Source of the DNA: Moraxella sp035181385
GTDB lineage: Bacteria > Pseudomonadota > Gammaproteobacteria > Pseudomonadales > Moraxellaceae
DNA length: 64,000 nt
Assembly: GCF_035181385.1 (NCBI RefSeq)
Contig: NZ_JAXCJK010000001.1
Span: 496,001-560,000, forward strand
Direction of reading: 5' to 3'
The notes beneath the pieces are model-generated. The model had not been told where the DNA came from, searched no databases, and was given only the letters and a program-made list of their open reading frames with translations. Of this stretch, positions 28,237-37,615 are shown in pieces. The stretch's first letter is position 1. Each line of letters begins with the position of its first letter. The position numbers and the translations under genes are program-made.

Positions 28237-28255
28237 TGTTGCTTTTTTGGCAACA
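28237..28255. promoter_or_regulatory. dyad TGTTGC-N7-GCAACA, candidate LysR operator
   Basis: A perfect 6-base-pair interrupted palindrome lies in the 142-base gap between the divergent M20 and LysR genes, 42 bases before the lysR ATG. It contains a T-N11-A core (28240 and 28252), the usual LysR-type binding pattern. Confidence 0.5.
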
Positions 28256-28296
28256 CTTTTGTTAAGCTATCTACCATTAGATGGCAAGGAAAAATC

Positions 28297-29199
28297 ATGA
28301 CTTTAACCGATAAGCGAGCGTATTGTTTTTATCAGGTGGTTCAACAAGGTGGCATACGAGCTGCCGCTGATGTACTTAACATCGCCCCCTCTGCAGTCAG
28401 TCGGCAAATTGCAAGTCTGGAAAAATCCCTAGGTGTAACCTTAATAGAACGCCACACCAAAGGAGCGATTTTAACGACGATGGGTGAAAAAGTCCTGTCG
28501 CACTATAAGCAAATCCACGAACAAGAAGAGCATCTAAAACAAGAACTTAACCATTTACAAGGGCTAAAATCAGGCAGAGTGCATATCAGCACAGGCGTAG
28601 GCTATCTAAATCATGTTTCACAAATGGTCAATGAATTCGCCAAAAATCACCCAAACATTGTCATAGAGATTGACATTTATAGTAGCACCGAAATCATCAG
28701 AAAAGTCATCGATGGAGAAACAGATATCGGACTTTTATACAATTCTATCAATCACCCTCAACTTAAAAGTCATTTTCGGGCAGTGCATAAGTTGCATGTT
28801 TTTATGAACCCCAATCATGCTCTGGCAAACAAATCTGCCATTGAACTTTCTGAGCTCACCACCCAAAAAATCGCCTTTACCGACCATAGTTATGGTATTC
28901 GCCAAGTCATCGCTCAGGCCGAAACTGCCTTGGGTATCATTCTGCCCATCTCTTTATTATGTAATGATATGCATCTATTAAAGCGTTATGCATCAGCCAA
29001 TGGCATCACCATTTTGCCCGAACTACTACTCTACCAAAGCGATCATGATTTGGTCAGTATTCCTTTAATCCTACCAGCATCCGTTGATAACGGTACACAT
29101 GACAATACACAAATCATCACCAGACAAGGTAGATACACCAGTATTGCCACTCAAGCCATGCTCCAGCAGATGATTAAAACGCTAAAACAGCTTGGTTAA
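28297..29199 (+). CDS. LysR family transcriptional regulator
   Basis: A 300-residue LysR-type regulator. The N-terminal winged helix-turn-helix is FYQVVQQGGIRAAADVLNIAPSAVSRQIASLEKSLGVTLIER, followed by a linker helix and a periplasmic-binding-like effector domain from about residue 90 (GRVHISTGVGYLNHV). It is divergent from the M20-DUF3100 pair and most likely controls it, as in the abgR-abgABT arrangement. AAGGAAAAATC precedes the ATG. A bidirectional terminator follows. Confidence 0.87.
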   Translation: MTLTDKRAYCFYQVVQQGGIRAAADVLNIAPSAVSRQIASLEKSLGVTLIERHTKGAILTTMGEKVLSHYKQIHEQEEHLKQELNHLQGLKSGRVHISTGVGYLNHVSQMVNEFAKNHPNIVIEIDIYSSTEIIRKVIDGETDIGLLYNSINHPQLKSHFRAVHKLHVFMNPNHALANKSAIELSELTTQKIAFTDHSYGIRQVIAQAETALGIILPISLLCNDMHLLKRYASANGITILPELLLYQSDHDLVSIPLILPASVDNGTHDNTQIITRQGRYTSIATQAMLQQMIKTLKQLG

Positions 29200-29214
29200 A
29201 CATTACCCACTAAC

Positions 29215-29247
29215 AAAAAAACACGCTCATCAGGAGCGTGTTTTTTT
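29215..29247. terminator. bidirectional intrinsic terminator between lysR and gap
   Basis: ACACGCTC / GAGCGTGT stem, 5-base loop, A-run before and T-run after, between convergent genes. Confidence 0.9.
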
Positions 29248-29262
29248 ATAAAATGAGCAAAA

Positions 29263-30600
29263 TCAACCATTGACCGCCATTTCTTCAGCGACACGAATGA
29301 CTTGGGTGCTATAGCCCATTTCATTATCGTACCATACATATAAAGTAGCACGGTTGTCGCTGGCGATGGTGGCTTTGGCATCAAAGATGGCCACTTTTTC
29401 AGAACCCACAAAGTCGGTTGATACCGCCTCTGGGCTGTCTGAATAGTCAATTTGCTCTTGCCATTGAATACTTTGAGATTTTGTTTTGATAAAGGCATTT
29501 AGCTCATCAGCTGTACCCACCGCCTTTTCAAAATTTAAATTTAGTATTGCTAAAGAAACATTTGGCGTTGGTACACGAATTGCATTACCAGACAATTTAC
29601 CCTTTAATTCAGGTATTGCTTTGGCAACCGCAGACGCCGCTCCTGTTGAAGTCATCACCATATTTAGCGGTGCAGCACGGCCACGACGATCAGCTTTATG
29701 GTGATTATCAACCAGATTTTGGTCATTGGTAAAGGCGTGTACGGTTTCCATGTGCCCATTGATGATGCCATATTCATCATGCAACACCTTTAAAGTTGGT
29801 GTGATGGCGTTGGTGGTACAGCTTGCTGCTGATACAATAGCATCACCACCAATAGTGTCGTGATTAACACCATAGACGATATTTTTTACCTCACCTTTGG
29901 CAGGGGCAGTCAATAGTACTTTTTTTACGCCTTTTGATTGCAAATGCTTACCAAGACCCGCCTCATCTTTCCATTTGCCCGTATTGTCAATCACAATCGC
30001 ATCTTTAATGCCATATGCAGTATAATCCACCTCAGATGGATCCGATGCATAGATGAATTTGATAAATCGGCCATTAACGATGATACCGCTGTTTTCTTCG
30101 CTGATTTGCACTGCACCGTCAAACCAACCATGCACACTATCACGCTCCAAAAGACTACCACGCTTGGCAAGATCACCTTCACCAGCTGGACGCACAACAA
30201 TAGCCTTGAGCTGCAAACCCTTATCAGATGCAGGACAACTCATCAATAAACGAGCCAAAATACGACCAATACGGCCAAAACCATAAAGCACCACATCAGT
30301 CGCAGGGATTGGTGTACCACCCATAAAATCACTTGCTTTTTTACCACTTTTTACCGCCTGACCAACATCAATGGCGGTATTGGCAATATCCAGTCCTTTA
30401 ACAAAGGCCAGTGTATCTGCCACGCTGATGCCTGATGCGGCGTGCTTTGCCAAAATATCTGAAACAGACAATGACACACGCTCACCAAAAAACAGTACAT
30501 TTACATTTTGCACACCCAAATTTGCCAATACTGCCAACAATTCAACCGCTTGGCGTTCATCAGCTTGACGCTTCACTAAATGGTCTTGATAAATACTCAT
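29263..30600 (-). CDS. glyceraldehyde-3-phosphate dehydrogenase, long form
   Basis: A 445-residue phosphorylating-type GAPDH with about 100 extra N-terminal residues. The Rossmann start VVLYGFGRIGRILARLL falls near residue 105 instead of near residue 2. The active site SAASCTTNAITPTLKVLHD has the catalytic Cys, and the C-terminal VWYDNEMGYSTQVIRVAEE is standard. The helical N-terminal extension contains ERQAVELLAVLANLGVQNVNVLFFGER. I know this long form from Acinetobacter and Pseudomonas relatives. Whether it serves glycolysis or gluconeogenesis here is unclear. Confidence 0.88.
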   Translation of the reverse strand: MSIYQDHLVKRQADERQAVELLAVLANLGVQNVNVLFFGERVSLSVSDILAKHAASGISVADTLAFVKGLDIANTAIDVGQAVKSGKKASDFMGGTPIPATDVVLYGFGRIGRILARLLMSCPASDKGLQLKAIVVRPAGEGDLAKRGSLLERDSVHGWFDGAVQISEENSGIIVNGRFIKFIYASDPSEVDYTAYGIKDAIVIDNTGKWKDEAGLGKHLQSKGVKKVLLTAPAKGEVKNIVYGVNHDTIGGDAIVSAASCTTNAITPTLKVLHDEYGIINGHMETVHAFTNDQNLVDNHHKADRRGRAAPLNMVMTSTGAASAVAKAIPELKGKLSGNAIRVPTPNVSLAILNLNFEKAVGTADELNAFIKTKSQSIQWQEQIDYSDSPEAVSTDFVGSEKVAIFDAKATIASDNRATLYVWYDNEMGYSTQVIRVAEEMAVNG

Positions 30601-30764
30601 GATAATTTCCTAATAATAAAACAAATAAAATAAACCCTAAAAATGCCTAAATTGTAAAATAAAATAACTGTCTTGTCTAGGACTATTCACAACCAAAATG
30701 GTGGTATTTTTTACAATACATACTTTTGATTTTTATTTTGCTTATTCACACTTGTACAATCTAT

Positions 30765-31814
30765 TTATACAAAACCACGAATGCCCGCCACCGCTAGCCC
30801 ACCATGCCTTTGAGCAACATTTAAGTCATTTGGTGTTAGCCCACCAAGTGCAACGACTGGCATATTTGCCAAGTTTGACAATTCACAAAACCCATTCCAG
30901 CCTAAAACAGGTGCTTGCAAGTGAGTTTGCGTTGGCAAAACAGGAGAAAGCAAAATTGCCATCACGGTATGAATGCTTGCCAAATCATTCGCCTTTTTGA
31001 TACTTAATTCATCATGACAGCTGGCAATGATGGGTAAATTGGACAAGCTCATCGAGTGCATTTTCCCCAAAAATTGCGTCAAATCAAGTGCCATCAGCTC
31101 ATTTTGGGTCAATCGCACCGCCATTACTTTTTTCATCATGCCGTTTAAATCATTGATCATGCCATGAGTTAAATCTTTTAGCGACACAATAAACCGCAAA
31201 TCATCTCTTCGCATGGCAAGCTTGCTCATCAGTTCAATATTAGCATCATCGGCGTGCGTACGCATGAGCAGAGTACAGTTTTTTGGTAAATTTTCATAAA
31301 AATCCAACCAGTCGGTTTTATTATTAAAAAAATCTAACCGATGGCTGACAAAAAGCATATCTGGCAAACCCAGCCAACTAAAAATCGGTACATTCGCCAC
31401 AGGAAAACTGCTTTTTTGCGATGATACATATTCTTTATCAAAAAAACCGATCATCTGTCCATCAAGACCAAATTTTTTATCTTTAAAATTTAAATATTGA
31501 CTATCGTCTAATAGCACTTGATACACATGCAAGCAGACCGATTTATCGCCATAATCATGGTGGATACGACCCATTTTAGTGATGTTATTACGACTAATAT
31601 CCAGACCTAATTCTTCATTCACCTCTCGAATCAAAGCAGATTGCGGTGTTTCGTCCAACTCAATCTTACCACCAACAAATTCTATTTTTCCGCCCTGATG
31701 TTGCCATGCCTGACGCACTGCAAGAAGGAATTTTTCTTGTTCATTCTTGGTATATTTTAATACCGCCACCGCCACCTGAATGGCTTTCTTGTGTGCCAAA
31801 CTACCATTTATCAT
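30765..31814 (-). CDS. Nudix hydrolase fused to a thiamine-phosphate-synthase-like domain
   Basis: A 349-residue two-domain protein. The N-terminal MutT-like part (about 1-140) contains the Nudix box GGKIELDETPQSALIREVNEELG (the GX5EX7REUXEEXGU pattern). The C-terminal part (about 170-349) looks like a ThiE/TenI-type barrel, ending PVVALGGLTPNDLNVAQRHGGLAVAGIRGF. The MutT half would clean 8-oxo-dGTP from the nucleotide pool. Whether the ThiE-like half is active is unknown. Confidence 0.83.
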   Translation of the reverse strand: MINGSLAHKKAIQVAVAVLKYTKNEQEKFLLAVRQAWQHQGGKIEFVGGKIELDETPQSALIREVNEELGLDISRNNITKMGRIHHDYGDKSVCLHVYQVLLDDSQYLNFKDKKFGLDGQMIGFFDKEYVSSQKSSFPVANVPIFSWLGLPDMLFVSHRLDFFNNKTDWLDFYENLPKNCTLLMRTHADDANIELMSKLAMRRDDLRFIVSLKDLTHGMINDLNGMMKKVMAVRLTQNELMALDLTQFLGKMHSMSLSNLPIIASCHDELSIKKANDLASIHTVMAILLSPVLPTQTHLQAPVLGWNGFCELSNLANMPVVALGGLTPNDLNVAQRHGGLAVAGIRGFV

Positions 31815-31872
31815 GATTTTTATACCGTTTGTCAGAAAATTGATAAAAATTCTTAAATTTTACAATTAGTAT

Positions 31873-31900
31873 TTGCAATCTTGGAAATTTTTGCTATCAT
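31873..31900 (+). promoter_or_regulatory. candidate hemP promoter
   Basis: TTGCAA (31873-31878) and TATCAT (31895-31900) are separated by 16 bases, immediately upstream of the Fur-like box. Confidence 0.4.
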
Positions 31901-31904
31901 AACA

Positions 31905-31923
31905 TCAAATGATAATTATTGTT
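31905..31923. promoter_or_regulatory. Fur-box-like operator upstream of hemP
   Basis: The 19 bases centred on AATGATAATTATTGTTA match the classical Fur consensus GATAATGATAATCATTATC at 13 positions by hand alignment. The site overlaps the predicted transcription start of hemP, where Fur binding would repress under iron sufficiency. Confidence 0.6.
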
Positions 31924-32089
31924 ATTTAATAATAAGTAACACCTGAAAATCTAAAACAATTTAGATAAGTTATCATTTTATTAACGCTTAAAAAAATTGA
32001 CATGGTGTCAATCAGCGTTTTATGTTCAAAGTTAAGCCAAAAGTGGCTCGGGAAAACACCCGCAACCCACCAATAAAAGGAAAATCGCC

Positions 32090-32257
32090 ATGACTATGAC
32101 AATCGCTCGCTATTTTAGCAACCGTGAGGCCACTCGCCTTCCAACCCTACATTCACAAAACCTGTTCGCATTGACCAAGGAAGTACGCATCGAACATCAA
32201 GGCGAGGAATATCGCCTGCGTCTAACTCGTAATAATCGCTTGATTTTAACGAAATAA
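32090..32257 (+). CDS. hemP: hemin uptake protein HemP
   Basis: A 55-residue protein with the HemP signature near its end: EVRIEHQGEEYRLRLTRNNRLILTK. HemP/HmuP are small cytoplasmic proteins linked to haem uptake and, in some species, to activation of haem receptor genes. AAAGGAAAA precedes the ATG at 32090. A long leader (about 180 bases) separates it from the Fur-like box. No TonB-dependent haem receptor or haem ABC transporter gene is adjacent. It is bounded by its own terminator. Confidence 0.85.
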   Translation: MTMTIARYFSNREATRLPTLHSQNLFALTKEVRIEHQGEEYRLRLTRNNRLILTK

Positions 32258-32373
32258 TTTCAACATTGGCACTATTTGATTGGTTTGAATTCATTCATTA
32301 GGTGGCACAATCAGACCATACAGACACATACCACCCACAAATGGTCAAGCAATCAACTGTTCATTTCTCCAAG

Positions 32374-32413
32374 CCAAGAATACCACATCGTATTGTGGCA
32401 TTCTTGGTTTTTT
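32374..32413 (+). terminator. intrinsic terminator downstream of hemP
   Basis: A 14-position stem with a single A-C mismatch (CCAAGAATACCACA with TGTGGCATTCTTGG), a 6-base loop, then six Ts. Confidence 0.82.
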
Positions 32414-32478
32414 AATTAAGAATAAAAAAATTTTAATACTTAAATAAACCAGATTTAACGCTTCTTTAATGGTTAAAG

Positions 32479-35400
32479 CTAAAACTTCCAACGATAAATC
32501 ATATCTACCGTATTTTCGGTTGCCTTTGCCGCCTCAATATAAATACGACGGGTCAGCTGATAACGCATTGAGAGCGTTGATTCAGCATTAAACAAGCCCA
32601 CACCATAGCGAATGTATAAGTCTGGACTGATATAGCCTGTTACACTCACATTTGTATCATCTGAACTGCCTGTCGCATCAATGGTTAAGCTTTCAAGACC
32701 AAAAGCCTGCCCGATTTGATTGGTGAGATTGCGTGTGCCTGCAAAACCAAGATTTAAACCTGCCGCTGCAAGATTGTTGGTAACTCGTGAACGAAAACCT
32801 TGCTCTGAAATCTGCCCATCAGCAGCCTCGCTAATGCGTCCAGTAACAAGTGCATTCATTGCTTGTTGCTCAGTCAGACCTGCATCGTTAAATACTGTAA
32901 TGCTCGGACTGCTTACCGTACCTTTGACACGCACACCAACCGTACGACCTTCAATTTGTTTTTCACCTTCAATAGATAAGCGTGGGTTTAATAAATCACC
33001 ATCAAACCGAATTTGGGCGTAGTTCAGCTCAAGATTTCGCCCAATGCCATCAACCTTAGTACGCTCAGAAACCTGAACCACACCTCTTGCTTGCATCACG
33101 CCCTGACCTTGCTGAGTAAGATGAAGCGCACCTGCTAGGGGCAATCTTGCACCCAATCCACGAAATATGACATCATCGCCCAAATCAAGGCCAATATTGG
33201 CATTAATGCTCCAAGGTGCTGCCACCGCAAGCACTTGGTCAATATTTCCAGTAGCACGACGATCAAGCACCGTCACATCGGCAGACTCTGTAACAATATC
33301 AGCGGTTGATTCTGGTGGGCGAATGATCGCACTTGGCACAGAAATCACACCCTGAATGTCCACATATTGCTCAAATGGCTTGACCAAAACTTCAATATCA
33401 GGCGTCATCTTTGCTGTTAGCATCGGCGGGTGATTGACGTCCAAATCCTCGCCCATGATTCGCAATTTTGCCCAAAGTGACTGAGACCAATCAAGCTCGC
33501 CCACCAACTTTCCAGCACCAGCTCCTGCCATAAAATCACCGTTTAGATCGGCATTGGTGCCATCAACCTTAACAGTGGCATTAATGCCATTTAAGTTCAA
33601 TGGCACTCCAATCAAGGCTACCGCACCATCCATTAAATTGGCATTACCATAAAACAATGGATTTTTTAAAGTACCGCCAATTGTGCCTGAGACATTTGCA
33701 CTGCCTGCCAATGTTTGGAAATTAGATAAAAACGGACGCAATACAGCAAGGTTGATGTCATCAATCTGCAATTCACCAGCAATCGGCTTATTTTCAGCAT
33801 AAGGATTAAGCAGTACATCAGCATAACCATGAGCCACCGAACCTGCGACATCAGCACGCAGTTTGAGCCCATTGATGGCACTTTGTGCAATGACAGAGAC
33901 TCGTTCATAAGGCATTTCAACATACGCCCCATCTTGTTCAAGGCCAATCCGACCATCGTCTGAATACAAAACTGCACTGATGGTTGGGTTTTTGTTTTGT
34001 TGCCAAGATGCTTGTACTTTACCATTGAGAGTGGATTGCCAATGAATGTCTTTTGGTAAAACTGCCAAAAACACTGCTGTATCTAGGTCTTGCACCACAA
34101 GATTGACATCACCTGCCGTCTTGGCATAATGCAGTGTATCTTGCAGGCAAATTGAGCCAGATTTGGCCTGTTCATTACTCACACTTTGCCAGCAATGTGC
34201 TGCAAGGGCAACATCACCACCATCTAAGCCATAACTAAACTCAGCTGGCTGACTTTGGGTTAATAGTCCAAACCGTGAATGCAACGCACCATCACTGAAC
34301 ACACCACGGTAACGACCAGCCACTCTATCTAGACTACCCTCAATCTTGGCGATGATTTGATTCTCGGTAGATTTGGTATTTAGTGCCAGTGTGTGTCTTT
34401 GCTCTGTACCCTGAAAATCAAGGCGTGCCGACTTAATCACCCGCCCCATGGCAATGATGTCTTTAATATCAATGAGTATTTGACTCTCAGAGTTGCCCAG
34501 ATTGATAATCCTACCTAAAACACGAGCCTCTTGCACCACCACATTGGCCGTACGCACACCACCTGCTACCATATCAATATATAAGGTCGGTAATGAATTG
34601 CCATCATCTATTAAAATCACGCCACCTTTTATTGCACCTGCTGCATTTGGTAAAATCTGACCCAAATCTGTGATTGAAACACTGCTGGTCAATGCTGATT
34701 TATCACCATCTAAGCGAACATGATTATCCCCCAATTGCACAGTCAAATTATCCGCACTGATCTGCTTGATGATGCTTTGGGTGCGTCTGGCTCGTTCATC
34801 AATTTGGGTACGCAAGGCAAGTAACTCATCAACATTTTTTGGTGCATGAGTTTTAAGCTGATCAAAATATGCCGTCAAATCATCAGGCAGTGCCAAATTA
34901 ACCATCAGCAACCCTGACGCATTAAACGGTTGATTGCGTAGCATACCGTGTAGGTTTAGACGGTCAATCCTCACCAATTGCTCATTTTTTTGCCAGTAGC
35001 CATTGATATTAAAATTTCCTGTTAAATCGCTAGGCACATCGTCGATAAATGCACCAATGTTAAAGCGATTCATGTCAGCTGTCATTTCCCATACATAGCC
35101 ACTAGAAATATCCAAAAATCCCTGTGTACGCAATTGTCCTGCTGCACCGTGATAATTTAGATGATTGATGTGATATTTTTTGTCCCGACCTTCAACATCA
35201 AAACTTAATTGACCCTCTGGCAACTTGTCATGACCAACCTCACCATCAAACACCGCCTTGACATCCGTGAGCGTCTCATTGCGATAGTTCCCACTTGTCT
35301 GCAAATCACCCGTAACAACAGCAACCAAATTGGCATTATCACCAGCAAATTTTTTGGTATCAACATCATCAAGCCTTGCTTTAATATCCCAACCAATGCC

Positions 35401-37518
35401 ATCTGCCAAAGTCAGTATGCCTGTCGCTGCCACTTTGCCAGAATCGGTGTCAAGATTCAGCTGTGAAATATTAATGGCACTTAAATTACCCGATGCATCA
35501 AGCCTAACAGTCGCCTTTGCAATTTGTGGCATGACAGATTGGCGTAAATCACCATCAAATTTGGCATCAAAATACTGTACATCACCGCCATTTAGACGCA
35601 CATTGGCCTTACCAGCACCTTTGATGGCGATGGTATTTTTATCCATCAAAATGGCTGTCAAATCGGTATCTTTGATCACAATCTCGTGCAAATCAGCTTT
35701 GTTGCGCGCATCACTACGCATTCTGCCTGTCGCCAAAATACGCCCAGAGACGGCTTGAAGTGGCGTCTTATTGGGTTTATTAAAATAGGCATTTGGCATG
35801 AGTTTTTTGGTGGTCAAATCAAATTCCCATGATAAGGGCTTTTGTGCTGTCGCCAAATCAATACGCCCCACACCTGCCAAATCACCCATCACGCCAGCAT
35901 AATTAAAATCGGTTAGGTGAATGCGTTCACCCTTTTCAATATTTGCTTTAATCACATAGTTACCCTCAGGTGCAGTGGAGAGCTTTTTGATATATCCACT
36001 TGCATCAATATGGGTGTATCCTTCTTCTAGGCGTATGCTTGCCCTACCGTATGTAGAATTAATACCGTCCAAATTTGGTACATTGGTACGAATCAGATTA
36101 CGCCAATCGGCATGAATGTGCCATGGTGCATTTGGATTGTTTTGTGATTGCGTCAGTGTGGCATGAACCTTTTCACCATCTTTTTGATTCAGATTGAATG
36201 CTAGGCGTGTATCATTATTTTCGTCCAAATCAAAATAATCCACACTCAAATCACCCGTCAGCGTTTTGGGCAAATAAGCCTTGTAATCACGATATTCTAT
36301 CGGCAAGGCTTCTCGTATTTCATACCCATCACCCCGCAAGGTGGCGTGCAACTCAAACTCATCTGACCATTGCATATGTCCCGTAGCGGTCAAGATGCCA
36401 TTTGCTGTATCCGCCTGCAAAAAAGGAATGTCCATACCACCATCACGCACAACCCCACGACCAAGATACCGACCAGACGGTATGTCCTTAGCGGTCAATG
36501 TGCTGTTAATGCGTAGCTCAATATCACTCACCACGCCATCAGCGGTAATCATGCCATCGCTTAGCGTGATGTTTTGTTCGGTAGCATAAGGCAGAACCAC
36601 TTTATCAAAAGTCAATTTAGCACTAAAAGGCGAATTATCATCTACCCCCTGTGCGATAAACTCTCCTTTAATGTCATACCCATTGTATTTGGAGGTCAAT
36701 GTGCCTGTGGTGCGTTTTAATGTGCCTGCGGCCTGTATATGCAATGTGCCAACATGAGCCTTTTTGATGGCAGAAACTTCCACATCGGCACGCACATCAA
36801 GTGGGTAGTCGCCCGTCAAGTCAATCTTGCCATCAATATGATTCACCGCTACCGCATCATCATAGCGAATGCTTGCATCATTTAAGCTAACCTTTGTGCC
36901 TGACCACAACCCATCTTTAATATCAATGTCGTACAGATAAATCGGTTCTTTGCTGGCTTGACGATAAATAACCTGATTGGCACTTGTATTTTCAAGTTTA
37001 ATCGTGATAGGTAAATTGATGGTTGCATAATCAAACGGTTCATCTGTCGGTGGTTTTTTGTTAACAACCTCAACCGTCTCAATGTGAGTATCAACCAAAT
37101 GCAACTGACGAGACAAAATCGCTCGAAATCCAAACTGGACATAAGCTTTATTAATATAAAGCTCAACATCTTCACCTTGGGTAACTTTCACATCAGACAC
37201 CCATACGCCATCTCGCAGATTACCTTCGGTATACTTTAAATTTGTACCAGTTTCTAAGGCGATTTTTTCAACCAAAAACTTTGTGCCACTTTGCGTTCCC
37301 ATTGCATAAAAAAGCAACACTAAGATCAAAATAATCGCCACAAGCAATGACAGCACCATACGAATGAGGTATATCAGCCATTTAGATTGTGACTTATTAT
37401 TAGATGGCTTGTTATTGTTAGGTGATTTGACATCAAAAGAGTCTTGAGAAAAATTGGCATTACCCACTTCCTGTGGGGAGCCTAAATCATCGGATTGATT
37501 GGAGTATTGGTCAGTCAT
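32479..37518 (-). CDS. tamB: translocation and assembly module protein TamB
   Basis: A 1679-residue TamB/YtfN (AsmA-like, DUF490) protein. One transmembrane helix near residues 48-70 (WLIYLIRMVLSLLVAIILIL) anchors it in the inner membrane, followed by a very long periplasmic beta-rich region that bridges to the outer membrane. The C-terminal TamB domain (about 1330-1679) includes ATGSSDDTNVSVTGYISPDLYIRYGVGLF and ends IYRWKF. Family members move lipids or outer-membrane proteins together with TamA. It is 97 bases downstream of tamA on the same strand and longer than the E. coli protein (1259). Confidence 0.92.
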   Translation of the reverse strand: MTDQYSNQSDDLGSPQEVGNANFSQDSFDVKSPNNNKPSNNKSQSKWLIYLIRMVLSLLVAIILILVLLFYAMGTQSGTKFLVEKIALETGTNLKYTEGNLRDGVWVSDVKVTQGEDVELYINKAYVQFGFRAILSRQLHLVDTHIETVEVVNKKPPTDEPFDYATINLPITIKLENTSANQVIYRQASKEPIYLYDIDIKDGLWSGTKVSLNDASIRYDDAVAVNHIDGKIDLTGDYPLDVRADVEVSAIKKAHVGTLHIQAAGTLKRTTGTLTSKYNGYDIKGEFIAQGVDDNSPFSAKLTFDKVVLPYATEQNITLSDGMITADGVVSDIELRINSTLTAKDIPSGRYLGRGVVRDGGMDIPFLQADTANGILTATGHMQWSDEFELHATLRGDGYEIREALPIEYRDYKAYLPKTLTGDLSVDYFDLDENNDTRLAFNLNQKDGEKVHATLTQSQNNPNAPWHIHADWRNLIRTNVPNLDGINSTYGRASIRLEEGYTHIDASGYIKKLSTAPEGNYVIKANIEKGERIHLTDFNYAGVMGDLAGVGRIDLATAQKPLSWEFDLTTKKLMPNAYFNKPNKTPLQAVSGRILATGRMRSDARNKADLHEIVIKDTDLTAILMDKNTIAIKGAGKANVRLNGGDVQYFDAKFDGDLRQSVMPQIAKATVRLDASGNLSAINISQLNLDTDSGKVAATGILTLADGIGWDIKARLDDVDTKKFAGDNANLVAVVTGDLQTSGNYRNETLTDVKAVFDGEVGHDKLPEGQLSFDVEGRDKKYHINHLNYHGAAGQLRTQGFLDISSGYVWEMTADMNRFNIGAFIDDVPSDLTGNFNINGYWQKNEQLVRIDRLNLHGMLRNQPFNASGLLMVNLALPDDLTAYFDQLKTHAPKNVDELLALRTQIDERARRTQSIIKQISADNLTVQLGDNHVRLDGDKSALTSSVSITDLGQILPNAAGAIKGGVILIDDGNSLPTLYIDMVAGGVRTANVVVQEARVLGRIINLGNSESQILIDIKDIIAMGRVIKSARLDFQGTEQRHTLALNTKSTENQIIAKIEGSLDRVAGRYRGVFSDGALHSRFGLLTQSQPAEFSYGLDGGDVALAAHCWQSVSNEQAKSGSICLQDTLHYAKTAGDVNLVVQDLDTAVFLAVLPKDIHWQSTLNGKVQASWQQNKNPTISAVLYSDDGRIGLEQDGAYVEMPYERVSVIAQSAINGLKLRADVAGSVAHGYADVLLNPYAENKPIAGELQIDDINLAVLRPFLSNFQTLAGSANVSGTIGGTLKNPLFYGNANLMDGAVALIGVPLNLNGINATVKVDGTNADLNGDFMAGAGAGKLVGELDWSQSLWAKLRIMGEDLDVNHPPMLTAKMTPDIEVLVKPFEQYVDIQGVISVPSAIIRPPESTADIVTESADVTVLDRRATGNIDQVLAVAAPWSINANIGLDLGDDVIFRGLGARLPLAGALHLTQQGQGVMQARGVVQVSERTKVDGIGRNLELNYAQIRFDGDLLNPRLSIEGEKQIEGRTVGVRVKGTVSSPSITVFNDAGLTEQQAMNALVTGRISEAADGQISEQGFRSRVTNNLAAAGLNLGFAGTRNLTNQIGQAFGLESLTIDATGSSDDTNVSVTGYISPDLYIRYGVGLFNAESTLSMRYQLTRRIYIEAAKATENTVDMIYRWKF

Positions 37519-37615
37519 GATAAAATTTATTATTTATTAAAGGTTAAAAAGAACCAAAAGTTGGGTAACAAAGTTGAGCAACAAAGAATAGGTAGCGTCA
37601 TTAATACATCAAACA

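Noticed and set aside
35330..35758. 142-codon rightward frame inside tamB
   Set aside because: It is antisense to a conserved long coding sequence, and the frame is an expected shadow of codon usage.
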